Assembly (NCBI GenBank): GCA_020636095.1
Contig: JACJYN010000002.1
Span: 310,001-374,000, forward strand
Origin: Lewinellaceae bacterium
Lineage (GTDB): Bacteria; Bacteroidota; Bacteroidia; Chitinophagales; Saprospiraceae
Direction of reading: 5' to 3'
Length of the DNA stretch: 64,000 nt
Below the pieces are notes generated by a model. It made no database searches, had not been told where the DNA came from, and was given only the letters and a program-made list of their open reading frames with translations. Numbering within the stretch: the first letter of the stretch is position 1; each line of letters starts with the position of its first letter. A program made the position numbers and the translations under genes. Below are positions 53,646 to 62,430 of this stretch, piece after piece.

Positions 53646-53730
53646 CAAGCCGGAAGCCGGAAGTGGGAAGTGGGAAATCTCCCCCCCCCTTCCCACTTCC
53701 GACTTCCGACTTCCGACTTCCGACTTCCAA
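53646..53730. repeat. CTTCCGA word-repeat hairpin between convergent genes
   Basis: The left arm (CGGAAGCCGGAAGTGGGAAG) and right arm (CTTCCCACTTCCGACTTCCG) are inverted around a C-run; the right arm continues with about four copies of the 7-base unit CTTCCGA. It lies between the convergent genes ending at 53644 and 53732, so it is likely the shared terminator. Confidence 0.7.
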
Positions 53731-53731
53731 A

Positions 53732-54232
53732 CTACTCCTTCACATACGTCCCATCAAAGATCACCTGCCAGTTTTTGCCTTCGTCTTTAGACATTTTCCA
53801 CAGCTGGCGGATGGTGTCCTCCTCAGGGTTGTAATGAAAGGAAAAGTCAAACAGGATGTGCTCTCCTTTTGGGGAAGCCGTTTCGCCGTACAGCTGCATA
53901 ACGTTGCCCTCCCGGCGCCCCGAGAAGTGGTAGGTGGCGCCCGACTGGTCGACCCACACCTGGTTCCAGGTAGAATCGACGGGGTTGTAGGTGTTGAAAC
54001 TCTTGCCCTGCCAGCCGGAAGCGCTCGTCCAGTTCTCTTCGATCACACAGGAGCCGAGGATCTGGCGCACCGAGTTGTGGCCGGCGAGGGTATCGGTACC
54101 GGTTTTGTAAACGGTCCATTCGCCGATCCAGAAATCAAACTGGCGGTGGGCTTCCGTGGTGCAGGGTTGCTGGTTTTGAGCGAATAAAGTTTGAGCAAGG
54201 AGGAAAAGGGTGATGCTTACAAGAACTCGCAT
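53732..54232 (-). CDS. secreted DUF1579-like protein
   Basis: A 166-aa protein with a clear signal peptide (residues 1-19, ending LFAQ). The mature part opens with FDFWIGEWTVYKTG, a typical start of DUF1579-like lipocalin-type beta-barrels, followed by short strands (NTYNPVDSTWNQVWVDQSG; TYHFSGRREGNVMQLYGE). No catalytic residues can be assigned. Convergent with the acyltransferase gene. Upstream is the 215-bp foldback element. Confidence 0.75.
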   Translation of the reverse strand: MRVLVSITLFLLAQTLFAQNQQPCTTEAHRQFDFWIGEWTVYKTGTDTLAGHNSVRQILGSCVIEENWTSASGWQGKSFNTYNPVDSTWNQVWVDQSGATYHFSGRREGNVMQLYGETASPKGEHILFDFSFHYNPEEDTIRQLWKMSKDEGKNWQVIFDGTYVKE

Positions 54233-54274
54233 GGTGTTTTTTTTTATAAAGTTACATCATTCCATTAAACTGCT

Positions 54275-54489
54275 CAGTGCACTGTAAATTAAGTTCTTTC
54301 GTGTTTTGGGATGGGCATTTTGGCGGAAGGCAACCTGCCTGCCAGCGAGCTGGCGAGCAGGCAGGGGCGCGAGGAGTGAGGGTAGCCGTAGCTACCTGAT
54401 CCCGCTTTTGGTTCAAAAGCGGGAAGCAACGCAGTATTCCGTCAAAAGGCACTGCCAAAACCGGACGCTACTTAGTTTACAGTGTACTC
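54275..54489. mobile_element. 215-bp foldback (MITE-like) element
   Basis: The ends form a terminal inverted repeat of 20 bases (54275-54294 and 54470-54489; 17 of 20 match, core CACTGTAAAYTAAGT), and the similarity continues inward imperfectly for about 60 bases (GTTTTGG and TTTTGrCGGAA blocks). Two further hairpins lie inside: CCTGCCTGCCAGC/GCTGGCGAGCAGGCAGG-like (about 54338-54364) and CCCGCTTTTG/CAAAAGCGGG (about 54401-54422). There is no coding potential and no clear target-site duplication. It lies between the DUF1579-like and Uma2 genes. Confidence 0.6.
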
Positions 54490-54664
54490 AACCGTTCCAT
54501 CTTATAAAAATTGACGCTTTATGCTTGTGGAGCAGGAAGCTGTTTTGCAGAGAATCCACCTGTTTCAATTGGCCAAACAACGGTTGGAAATCTACGTTGT
54601 GGAATAAACCGGCAGCTTGAATCCAAACTCATTTTTGTTTATCTTTAAGGCTCAGACACAAAAT

Positions 54665-55255
54665 ATGGACGGAAGCAAAACAATAGAAAAGACGGAAGTT
54701 TCAACTCAAAAGCACCGCTTCACCGTAGAGGAATACCACCGGATGGGAGAGGCGGGGGTACTGGATGAAGCACGCGTAGAACTAATAGATGGAGAAATCT
54801 ATAACATGAGCCCCATTAATAGCCCTCATAGCGGTACGGTCAAATGGTTAAATCGCCTCCTGAACCGCTTATTGGGAGATGAATTCATCATCAGCATTCA
54901 GGACCCCATCACACTCAACAGCCTGTCTGAGCCTGAACCGGATGTTGCCATTTTAAAAATGCGGGAAGATTTTTACACAGATTCCCATCCCCAACCAGAA
55001 GACGTCCTTTTGCTGATCGAAGTCGCGGATACTTCCCTGGAAAAAGATAAACGGGTTAAACTGCCTAACTATGCCCAAGCAGGTATAAGCGAAGTTTGGA
55101 TCATGGATATTAATGAGCAATGCATAGAAGTTTATACACATCCCTGGGAGGATACCTACCGGAATAAAAGTACGTATCTGATAAATGAGGTTATGGAGAC
55201 AACCTTATTAGGGGGCAGAGCTGTCAAAGATATCTTTCCTCAAAGAAACACCTGA
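54665..55255 (+). CDS. Uma2-family (DUF820) putative restriction-endonuclease-like protein
   Basis: A 196-aa protein. The Uma2/DUF820 pattern is visible: RFTVEEYHRMGEAGVLDEARVELIDGEIYNMSP (strand-helix with Glu), then EPEPDVAIL, VLLLIEVADTSLEKDKRVK and YAQAGISEVWIMD, giving the PD-(D/E)xK-like D...ExA. Lone Uma2 genes are widespread in Cyanobacteria and Bacteroidota and their role is unclear. Start ATG 54665 is preferred to a TTG at 54617. It follows the foldback element. Confidence 0.88.
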   Translation: MDGSKTIEKTEVSTQKHRFTVEEYHRMGEAGVLDEARVELIDGEIYNMSPINSPHSGTVKWLNRLLNRLLGDEFIISIQDPITLNSLSEPEPDVAILKMREDFYTDSHPQPEDVLLLIEVADTSLEKDKRVKLPNYAQAGISEVWIMDINEQCIEVYTHPWEDTYRNKSTYLINEVMETTLLGGRAVKDIFPQRNT

Positions 55256-55361
55256 CCATACATAAGGCTACGACAGTGTTAAAATCTTCCGGGCGGGAAA
55301 AGCTATACACTCTCCACAGGTTAAAGGGCTTACCGTAAACGAAGTTTTTGGCAGGTAGAGG

Positions 55362-55405
55362 CTTGACCAGTTTTTCTATGGACAGCCTTACGGAAACTTG
55401 TCAAG
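55362..55405. terminator. hairpin between convergent genes
   Basis: CTTGACCAGTTT (55362-55373) pairs with AAACTTGTCAAG (55394-55405) with one mismatch and a 20-base loop, between the Uma2 stop (55255) and the stop of the minus-strand gene at 55415. Confidence 0.5.
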
Positions 55406-55414
55406 TCTAACAAA

Positions 55415-57085
55415 CTATACCTCCGCCAGGTATTCGTGTACAAACTTGATGGCCATGGCCCCCTCGCCCACCGCCGAGGCTACCCGATTCATCGCGCCGG
55501 AGCGCACATCGCCGGCGGCAAAGATGCCGGGCTGGCAGGTTTCCAGCAGGAAGGGCTCCCGGCCCTGCTTCCATATTCTGGGGAATTGCTCATCCGTTGT
55601 AAGGTCTCTGCCGGTCTTGATGTAGCCCTTGTCGTTGCGCAGGATATTGTTGCCCAGCCAGTCGGTGAACGGACGGGCGCCGATGAAGATGAACAGGGCG
55701 TCGGCATCCGTAATGTAAGAAGTGCCTTCCTCGATATGCTCAATTGTCAGGCATTGCAGGTGGCCGTCGCCCTGAGCTTCCACGATCTGGCGGCGCCCCT
55801 GCACTTCGATGTTATCAATGCCGTTGATCTGGTCGATGAGGTAGGAGGACATGGTGGACGTCAGGTCTTCTTTCCGGACCAGTATGGTGACTTTTTCAGC
55901 AAATTGCGAGAGGTACACGGCCCCCTGCCCGGCGGAGTTGCCTCCTCCCACAATGAAAACTTTCTTGTTCCGGCAGGCGTTCGCCTCCGTCATGGCGGCG
56001 CCGTAATAGATGCCGGCGCCGGTAAAATCCGCGATACCTTTGGAAGGCAGCTTCCGATAATCCACCCCTGTTGTAATCACCACGGCTTTGGTATTGACCT
56101 TCGAGCCGTCGGCCAGATGGATGGTTTTATAAGCGCCATCTACTTCGATGCCGGCTACTTCCTGAGGCGAAAGAAACTCGATCCCAAAGCGGGTAGCCTG
56201 GGAGATGGCCCGCCGCGCCAGGTCGGAGCCGCTCAGGCCATTGGGAAAGCCGAGGTAATTCTCGATGCGGGAACTGGTGCCCGCTTGTCCTCCCGGCGCT
56301 CGTTTTTCCACCAGCAAGGTCTTTAGGCCTTCGGAGCCACCGTAGACGGCCGCCGCCAGCCCTGCCGGGCCGGCGCCGATGATCACCACATCGTACAGAT
56401 CGGATTGAGCAGTGGGCTGCAGGCCTACGCGGGAAGCTACTTCAGCCACTGCCGGGTCGGCCAGTGCCGTACCATCTTCGAAAAAGACAGCCGGCAGTTT
56501 TTTGGGTTCTATGCCGTGCAAGTCGAGCAATTCCCGTGCTTCGGCACTGCTTTCGATATCGAGCCACTGATAGGGCAAGAGGTTGCCCGCCAGGAAGTCC
56601 TTCAGGCTGTGCGATTTGGGCGAATACTGATAGCCCACCACCCGGATGCCCCGAAAAGCCGGGCGGTAACCCGCCTGCCACTCATCCAGCAGGTCATTGA
56701 TGACCGGATAAAGGCGTTCGCCGGGTGGGTCCCAGGGTTTCATCAAATAGTAATCGAGTTGCACCTCGTTGATGGCCTTGATGGCGGCGTCGGTATCGGA
56801 ATAGGCCGTCAGCAAAACGCGGCGGGCCTTGGGGTAAAACTCTTTTGCCTGCTCCAGGAAGTCGACGCCCAGCATCTCGGGCATCCGCTGGTCGGAAAGA
56901 AAAAGGGCTACTTCCTCTCCTTTTTTCTTAATTTCCGCCAGTGAAGCCAGCGCTTCTTTTGCCGAATCGGTACTAATGATCCGATACTCATTTTTGTATT
57001 CGGAACGAAGGTCGCGCTTCAGCGAGCGAAGTACCTGCGGGTCGTCGTCGACGGAAAAAATGATGGGTTTCCTTTCTTCTGACAT
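55415..57085 (-). CDS. response regulator fused to a thioredoxin-reductase-like flavoprotein lacking the redox CxxC
   Basis: A 556-aa three-part protein. Residues 1 to about 140 are a CheY-like receiver (VDDDPQVLRSLKRDL, phospho-Asp in LFLSDQRMPEM, LLTAYSD, YYLMKPWD). Residues about 150-230 look like a glutaredoxin-type fold without cysteines (SPKSHSLKDFL; LPAVFFEDGTALADP). Residues about 235-556 are a TrxR-like flavoprotein: FAD motif IIGAGPAGLAAAVYG, GGQAGTSSRIENY, NAD(P) motif VGGGNSAGQGAV and AAGDVRSGAMNRVASAVGEG. Where TrxR has CATC this has GAAM, so it cannot reduce thioredoxin in the usual way. Downstream of and co-oriented with the histidine kinase (46-base gap). Confidence 0.9.
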   Translation of the reverse strand: MSEERKPIIFSVDDDPQVLRSLKRDLRSEYKNEYRIISTDSAKEALASLAEIKKKGEEVALFLSDQRMPEMLGVDFLEQAKEFYPKARRVLLTAYSDTDAAIKAINEVQLDYYLMKPWDPPGERLYPVINDLLDEWQAGYRPAFRGIRVVGYQYSPKSHSLKDFLAGNLLPYQWLDIESSAEARELLDLHGIEPKKLPAVFFEDGTALADPAVAEVASRVGLQPTAQSDLYDVVIIGAGPAGLAAAVYGGSEGLKTLLVEKRAPGGQAGTSSRIENYLGFPNGLSGSDLARRAISQATRFGIEFLSPQEVAGIEVDGAYKTIHLADGSKVNTKAVVITTGVDYRKLPSKGIADFTGAGIYYGAAMTEANACRNKKVFIVGGGNSAGQGAVYLSQFAEKVTILVRKEDLTSTMSSYLIDQINGIDNIEVQGRRQIVEAQGDGHLQCLTIEHIEEGTSYITDADALFIFIGARPFTDWLGNNILRNDKGYIKTGRDLTTDEQFPRIWKQGREPFLLETCQPGIFAAGDVRSGAMNRVASAVGEGAMAIKFVHEYLAEV

Positions 57086-57131
57086 GGAAATGGTTGATTA
57101 GGTTAGTATTGTGTATAGGTGAGGGCACTCC

Positions 57132-58541
57132 TTATTTGTAAGCCGGAAAACACAAGCTGAAAGTCGTCTTTCCCGGCCGGGACTCCACTTCGATCTCGGC
57201 CTTATGGCGGTTCATGATCTTTTTGACAATATCCAGGCCCATACCGGTACCTTCTCCCATAGCTTTGGTCGTGAAGAAGGGTTCAAAGATACGGGTTTGA
57301 ATGTCTTCGGGTATGCCGGCGCCGTTGTCGGAAATATCGACGCGCACGTATTCGCGGTCCGGGAAGGTGTCCACGGTGAGGGCGCCGTCCTGGCCCATAG
57401 CGTCGATGGCATTGACGATCAGGTTGGTCCACACCTGATTGAGCTCGCCGGCAAAGCCGTTAACTTTGGGCAGTTCAGGGGCCAGGTTTTTCACCAGCTG
57501 GATATTTTTCGACTTGAATTTGTGCTTGAGCATGGTAAGGGTAGACCGCAGTCCTTCGTGGATATCGACGGCCTCCATGGCCACACCGCGATCCATGTGA
57601 GAGTAATCTTTGATCGACATTACCAGCTTGCTGATGCGATTGGAGGCTTCCTGTATCTCGCTCACCAGGTTTTCCAGGCTGAGCGTACTTTCCAGCCACC
57701 ACATGATGGGAGGCGTGGCCCCACTCCCCACGATACCGTGAATGTGATCCAGGTCATCTACGGTCACTCCGAAGTCGACAAAAGTTTCGGCGATGTCTTC
57801 TCCGTTTTCGATGGCGTGGCCCTCGAGCCAGTCGGTGATGTCATCCATTCGTTCTTCCCTTTCCATCAGGGATATATCCAGTCCTTTGGCATTTTTTATC
57901 CTGGCAAACAGGATGGCATTCACCTGGTCGGTCTGCTCCGGGGTGATGCGCATGGTGATAATGGACTTGAACTTTTCGGGCGAAGCGTGGACTTTTTTGT
58001 ACAGTTCCTCCGCATTGCGGACCATAGCCGAGGCGGGGTTGTTCAGTTCATGAGCCAGGCCGGCGGAAAGTTTGCCTAAAGCCATAAGCTTTTCATTCTG
58101 AAACTGCATGGTTGTGAAATCCCGCACGCGGTCGCTCATCACCGCCACCAGGGCCTGAGTCAGCTCGTAGCTGACGTTGACCATTTCTACAAAGTGTTTT
58201 TTATGTAGCTCCAGCGTGTAGGTCGGCTCCAGCGCCTGGCCGGTAGCGCGCACCTCTTTCATGCGGGAGAAAGGGAGTACGCCAGTGATGTAACCGGCTT
58301 CCCATACACCCAATTCACGGCTTTGCCCTTTCTGTTCCCACCGCACCACATAACGGCCCTTCATAATGATCTGCATATGGTCGACCGCCTGGCTGGGGTG
58401 AAAGAGGTTCTCACCGGTATCGTAAAATTTGTATTCCGATTGATCGATCATCCATTGCAAACCTTCGGGGCCGATCCCTTCAAAGATTTCAAAGGATTGG
58501 AGGATAGAGAGCAAATCCGGTGCTTTAGGTAAAATTTTCAT
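57132..58541 (-). CDS. sensor histidine kinase with cyclic-nucleotide-binding-type domain
   Basis: A 469-aa soluble kinase. The N-terminal third is a cNMP-binding beta-roll (FEGIGPEGLQWMIDQ; IIMKGRYVVRWEQKGQS; GVWEAGYITGVLPFS). Then comes the phosphoacceptor helix with LGKLSAGLAHELNNPASAM (His about 165), a spacer domain, and the HATPase with N-box NLIVNAIDAM, G1 DISDNGAGIPEDI, F-box EPFFTTK and G2 GEGTGMGLDIV. No membrane segment. Its partner is the receiver-TrxR fusion 46 bases downstream; together they form a redox- or nucleotide-responsive two-component pair. Confidence 0.93.
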   Translation of the reverse strand: MKILPKAPDLLSILQSFEIFEGIGPEGLQWMIDQSEYKFYDTGENLFHPSQAVDHMQIIMKGRYVVRWEQKGQSRELGVWEAGYITGVLPFSRMKEVRATGQALEPTYTLELHKKHFVEMVNVSYELTQALVAVMSDRVRDFTTMQFQNEKLMALGKLSAGLAHELNNPASAMVRNAEELYKKVHASPEKFKSIITMRITPEQTDQVNAILFARIKNAKGLDISLMEREERMDDITDWLEGHAIENGEDIAETFVDFGVTVDDLDHIHGIVGSGATPPIMWWLESTLSLENLVSEIQEASNRISKLVMSIKDYSHMDRGVAMEAVDIHEGLRSTLTMLKHKFKSKNIQLVKNLAPELPKVNGFAGELNQVWTNLIVNAIDAMGQDGALTVDTFPDREYVRVDISDNGAGIPEDIQTRIFEPFFTTKAMGEGTGMGLDIVKKIMNRHKAEIEVESRPGKTTFSLCFPAYK

Positions 58542-58628
58542 AGATCATTATGGGTGTGTAGAGATATACAACCAAAGTAAAAAATAGTTTTATAGAACTG
58601 TATCCCTGAAAGGAGCGTTTTCAATTTC

Positions 58629-59165
58629 ATGAATTTATACTGGCGAATTATCCTGGTTTTTTCCGGCATCCTGATCCTGGGGTGGCTATCACTGCAGCTG
58701 TCTATGTACGATTATTTGGGCTTGGCGGGTGTTCTGCTGCCCGGGCTCATTTTCGGGCTACCCTTCGCCGTAGCCAACTTCGAAGGAATCCAGAATAGGA
58801 TAAAGGGCGTTGTCCTCAACAGCCTTTTTGCCAGCGTTTCCATTGTGGTGGCGTTTCTGCTGACGTTCTCTTTCGGGCCGGAAGGTGCGGAAGTGGAAGG
58901 CATGAAATTTGGTTTTATGCTGGGCTTTTGCGGCGCCGCTCTACTGACTATCATGCTCTATACCGCTTACGGGCTTTCCTGGCCGGCTGCCCTGCTTGCC
59001 ATCGTTCTGGGCAGTACGCTTCCGGGCCTGGCAGGCTTTGAGGATGCCGGCGAAGCTAGTGCAAAGCCGGAGCTGTTTGGTTATTTCTGGCTGGCGGTAA
59101 TGGGGGCGGTTTACAGTTGGGGGCTGTGGGATAAGGAACGAAGGTACGGAGGAATGAAGGAATGA
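58629..59165 (+). CDS. multi-pass membrane protein of unknown function
   Basis: A 178-aa protein with about five hydrophobic segments (VFSGILILGWLSLQL; LAGVLLPGLIFGLPFAVANF; LFASVSIVVAFLLTF; AALLTIMLYTAYGL; PAALLAIVLGSTLPG) and a final LFGYFWLAVMGAVYSWGLW. No motif identifies a function. It starts 87 bases upstream of the divergent kinase start and is followed by ATTCCTTCAATCC-type repeats before the MATE gene. Confidence 0.75.
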   Translation: MNLYWRIILVFSGILILGWLSLQLSMYDYLGLAGVLLPGLIFGLPFAVANFEGIQNRIKGVVLNSLFASVSIVVAFLLTFSFGPEGAEVEGMKFGFMLGFCGAALLTIMLYTAYGLSWPAALLAIVLGSTLPGLAGFEDAGEASAKPELFGYFWLAVMGAVYSWGLWDKERRYGGMKE

Positions 59166-59228
59166 ACAGGCAGCCACCTTCAATCAATCCTTTAATCATT
59201 CCTTCAATCCATCATTCCTTCAATCCTT
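59150..59228. repeat. short-word repeat (ATTCCTTCAATCC) before the MATE gene
   Basis: ATTCCTTCAATCC occurs twice in succession (about 59200-59227) with related CTTCAATCAATCC just before, and inverted GGAATGAAGGAATGAA lies at the 3' end of the previous gene (59152-59167), so the region can form a hairpin. Confidence 0.6.
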
Positions 59229-59232
59229 CTAC

Positions 59233-60639
59233 ATGAACCACGCTCAGGAACTCGGAACCAAGCCCATGGGGCAGCTTTTGGCCAAGATGGCCATCCCCGC
59301 TTCGGTGGGCATCCTGGTGATGTCTATCTACTTCATTGTCGACACCATTTTCGTCGGCCGTTTTGTGGGCACGTTGGGCATCGCCGCCATCACAGTAGTC
59401 ATGCCCATCACTTTTTTCATTTCCAGTATAGGTATGGCGATCGGCGTGGGCGGCAGCTCCATCATCTCCCGCGCCCTGGGAGCAGAAGATGCCCGCAAGG
59501 CTTGCCACGCCTTCGGCAATATGGCCAGCCTGACCTTTCTGATCGTGTTGGCGGTTCTGCTGGCCGGTTCCTTTTTCAGAGCGCCCATTCTGGAATTGTT
59601 CGGCGCCAATGGTGACATTATGGGGCCCGCCCGGGAGTATTTCGATATCATCTTAGTCGGTGTGCCCGGCCTGGCCTGGGCCATGATGAGCAATAACGTG
59701 ATGCGGGCCGAGGGCCGCCCCAAGATGGCCATGCTCACCATGATGGTCCCGGCGGTGGCCAACCTGATCCTGGACCCCATCCTCATTATATGGCTGGATA
59801 TGGGGCTGGCGGGCGCTGCCTGGGCAACCACTATTTCTTACTACCTGAGTGCTTCCTTTGCGTTATGGTTCTTCTTTTCCGGCCGGTCAGAGCTGCGCCT
59901 GTTCCGCAGCAGCATGATCCTGAAGTGGGCCCTGGTGCAGGAAATCTTCAGCATTGGCCTGGTGACCCTCGCCCGGCAGGGTACCATCAGCCTGCTCAGC
60001 ATCGTACTCAACCACTCCCTGTTCCAGTATGGCAATGAACTGGCGGTGGCTATCTACGGCGTTATCAACCGGGTAATGATGTTCGCCAACTTCCCGGTGC
60101 TGGGTATCACTCAGGGCTTTCTGCCCATTGCCGGGTACAACTACGGCGCCAAAAAATGGGGCCGCGTCAAGGATATTATCAACTATTCCATTCGCTCCGG
60201 CACCCTCATTGCGATGGGGCTGTTTACGGGTATCATCCTGTTTTCCACCCAAATCGTCAGCCTGTTCACCAATGACCCTGAATTGCTGGCGCAGGCGCCT
60301 TCCGCCCTGACCCTTGCCTTCCTCGCCACGCCCCTCATCACGGTTCAACTGGTGGGGGCGGCCTATTTTCAGGCTATTGGTAAAGCAAAACCAGCCCTGT
60401 TTCTCACCTTAACCAAACAGGGTTTCTTTCTTATTCCCTTCGTGCTGCTACTGCCTACCTTCTTCGGCCTCGACGGCATCTGGTATGCCTTTCCCGTCTC
60501 CGATGTACTTGCCGCAGGGGTAACTTACGCCTACTTGCGGATGGAAATACGCAGTAAACTGGATGTCGCAGTGCGGGAAGAGGAGTTGGAACTGGCGGCG
60601 GTGGGAAGGGAGGAAGAGGGTGATGTAGTGAGAGGGTGA
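59233..60639 (+). CDS. MATE-family multidrug/organic-cation efflux transporter
   Basis: A 468-aa protein with twelve predicted membrane helices in two halves. The family's two signature regions are visible: GQLLAKMAIPASVGILVMSI at the N-terminus with FVGTLGIAAITVVMPI, and in the C-terminal half FPVLGITQGFLPIAGYNYGA. Drug or metabolite export driven by Na+ or H+ is expected; the substrate is unknown. The stop codon (60637-60639) lies inside the second-copy boundary of a 16-bp tandem repeat, so the C-terminal tail (EEELELAAVGREEEGDVVRG) is partly repeat-encoded. Confidence 0.92.
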   Translation: MNHAQELGTKPMGQLLAKMAIPASVGILVMSIYFIVDTIFVGRFVGTLGIAAITVVMPITFFISSIGMAIGVGGSSIISRALGAEDARKACHAFGNMASLTFLIVLAVLLAGSFFRAPILELFGANGDIMGPAREYFDIILVGVPGLAWAMMSNNVMRAEGRPKMAMLTMMVPAVANLILDPILIIWLDMGLAGAAWATTISYYLSASFALWFFFSGRSELRLFRSSMILKWALVQEIFSIGLVTLARQGTISLLSIVLNHSLFQYGNELAVAIYGVINRVMMFANFPVLGITQGFLPIAGYNYGAKKWGRVKDIINYSIRSGTLIAMGLFTGIILFSTQIVSLFTNDPELLAQAPSALTLAFLATPLITVQLVGAAYFQAIGKAKPALFLTLTKQGFFLIPFVLLLPTFFGLDGIWYAFPVSDVLAAGVTYAYLRMEIRSKLDVAVREEELELAAVGREEEGDVVRG

Positions 60640-60697
60640 TGTAGTGAGAGGGTGATGTAGTGAGAGGGTGATGTAGTGAGAGGGTGATGTAGTGAGG
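60618..60697. repeat. 16-bp tandem repeat, five copies
   Basis: The unit GGGTGATGTAGTGAGA is repeated five times head to tail (60618-60697), the last copy with one change. The MATE gene ends in the second copy. It is perfect enough to have arisen recently by slippage. The rest of the gap to 60913 holds no gene. Confidence 0.9.
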
Positions 60698-60913
60698 CCA
60701 GGCTCCAACCAAATATTCAGTAACTTGTTTTATTAATAGATTCCGGTGTGCCGATGAAGTAAAACCTCTGCCACCCTACGCCAGTAAGAATACGAAAAAG
60801 GATTTTTCCAGGGCTCCATTCATGCATGGATGCCTTTTTTCCCGCCACATCATTCAAGGTGGAGCCACCCGAACGAAGTGTTTGAAAGCTGACTTTTCAT
60901 TGAATTCGTATCC

Positions 60914-60942
60914 TTGCATTATAAAAGGATAGCTTATCTTTA
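60914..60942 (+). promoter_or_regulatory. promoter of the GWxTD-domain gene
   Basis: TTG at 60914-60916, an 18-base spacer and TATCTTTA at 60935-60942 (TAnnTTTG with one change), ending 17 bases before the ATG at 60960. Confidence 0.45.
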
Positions 60943-60959
60943 GCTAAAATCATTCGGCC

Positions 60960-62417
60960 ATGAAAAACCTAACTGCATTATTGCTATTTATGGGCTTAAG
61001 CTGTTCGCTGCCGGCCCTGGACGCCAGCGTTTCCTACGCGTCCTTCAAAAGCCCATCCCAGAGTTACGTTGAAATATACCTGCACATTGCCGGCAGGTCT
61101 GTCACTTTTCAACCCATGACGGACAGCACCTACCAGGCAGGGGTGGAAGTCGTCCTGCTCTTTAAGCGGGGCGAAGAGATTGTTAAGTTTGACAAGTACA
61201 CCCTCAACAGCCCGGTGGCCAGCCGCCCGATCGATTTTATCGACCTGAAACGCTACGGGCTGGAGGATGGAAAATACGAACTGGTCGTTGCCGTTAAGGA
61301 TATTCACCGGCCAGAGAACGCCAAGGAATTCAAAACAGAAATTGAGTTCGACTACCAGGGCGAAGCGCTTCAACAGTCGGGACTGGTGCTGCTGGCCTCC
61401 TATCAGCGCTCGGAAGACGCTACCAACGCCTTCGTGAAAAGCGGCATTCAAATGGAGCCGCTTCCCTACAACTTTTATAGCCGCCACGCTTCTTCTCTGA
61501 TTTTCTACAACGAAGTCTACAACTCCGACAAGGCTATCGGAGAAGATTTCATGGTGAGCTACTCCATCGAGAAGCTGGATAATGGCGGGTCCGAAATGGT
61601 TATGATCGGCCACAAACGCCAGAAACCGCAGTCCATTACCCCATTGCTGGTTCATATGGACATCAGCCAGGTGCCTTCCGGCAATTACAACCTCATCGTG
61701 GAGGTCCGCAACCGCGCTAAGGAACTGATGAGCCAAAAGCGGATTTTCTTCCAGCGCAGCAACCCCTTCCTCGACCGGGAACTGGAATCCGTGCAACTCG
61801 CCGCCAACGTAAATTTAAAGGAGGAGTTCGTTGAAATCCTGACCCCCGAAGAACTGGAATACAGCTTGCGCGCTATGACGCCTAAACTCCCTCAGGGTGA
61901 TGTCGACCTGGTGAACAGTATGATCCGAGACGACAGTATCAATGCCCAGCGACTCTATCTGTTCAGCTTCTGGGCAAAAGAAAGCCCCACCAACCCGGAA
62001 TTCGCCTATCAGAAGTATATGGAAGTGGCCCGGGCCATCGACCAGCAGTTCGATTCCGGTTTCCGCCATGGCTTCGAAACAGACCGCGGCTACATCTACC
62101 TGAAGTACGGCCAGCCCGATGATATCGAAAACCGGGACCAGGAGCCCTCCGCTCCGCCCTACGAGATCTGGACGTACTACGAGTTTCCATCCACCAATCA
62201 GAACAACGTCAAGTTCGTATTCTACAACCCCTCTCTGGCGCCGGGCGATTACCAGTTGTTGCACTCCACTGCGTTTGGTGAACTGAACAACCCGCAGTGG
62301 CAACGCGACCTCTACCGCGACGTGCCCAATGAGATACAAGGGTCGGATTACTTCGGCGGTTCAGATGTACAGGACAATTTTAACCGCAACGCGAGCCGCG
62401 TTTTCAGGGATTACTGA
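60960..62417 (+). CDS. GWxTD domain-containing secreted protein
   Basis: A 485-aa exported protein. The N-terminus MKNLTALLLFMGLSCSLPALDA is a signal peptide. Residues about 25-270 are beta-rich. The C-terminal part is a GWxTD-type domain: LFSFWAKESPTNPEFAYQKY, HGFETDRGYIYLKYGQPDDIE and PPYEIWTYYEFPSTNQNNVKF (about 335-440), with the usual YxKYGxPD core; the eponymous GWxTD tetrad is not exact. Function unknown; the family is typical of Bacteroidota and relatives. It is followed by a 20-bp-stem hairpin. Confidence 0.88.
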   Translation: MKNLTALLLFMGLSCSLPALDASVSYASFKSPSQSYVEIYLHIAGRSVTFQPMTDSTYQAGVEVVLLFKRGEEIVKFDKYTLNSPVASRPIDFIDLKRYGLEDGKYELVVAVKDIHRPENAKEFKTEIEFDYQGEALQQSGLVLLASYQRSEDATNAFVKSGIQMEPLPYNFYSRHASSLIFYNEVYNSDKAIGEDFMVSYSIEKLDNGGSEMVMIGHKRQKPQSITPLLVHMDISQVPSGNYNLIVEVRNRAKELMSQKRIFFQRSNPFLDRELESVQLAANVNLKEEFVEILTPEELEYSLRAMTPKLPQGDVDLVNSMIRDDSINAQRLYLFSFWAKESPTNPEFAYQKYMEVARAIDQQFDSGFRHGFETDRGYIYLKYGQPDDIENRDQEPSAPPYEIWTYYEFPSTNQNNVKFVFYNPSLAPGDYQLLHSTAFGELNNPQWQRDLYRDVPNEIQGSDYFGGSDVQDNFNRNASRVFRDY

Positions 62418-62430
62418 TCCCCGGTTTTGG

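Noticed and set aside
54306..54620. 104-codon plus-strand frame in the foldback element
   Set aside because: Crosses the hairpins and the right terminal repeat; not protein-like.
60618..60697. CRISPR-like direct repeats
   Set aside because: The 16-bp units are head to tail with no spacers.
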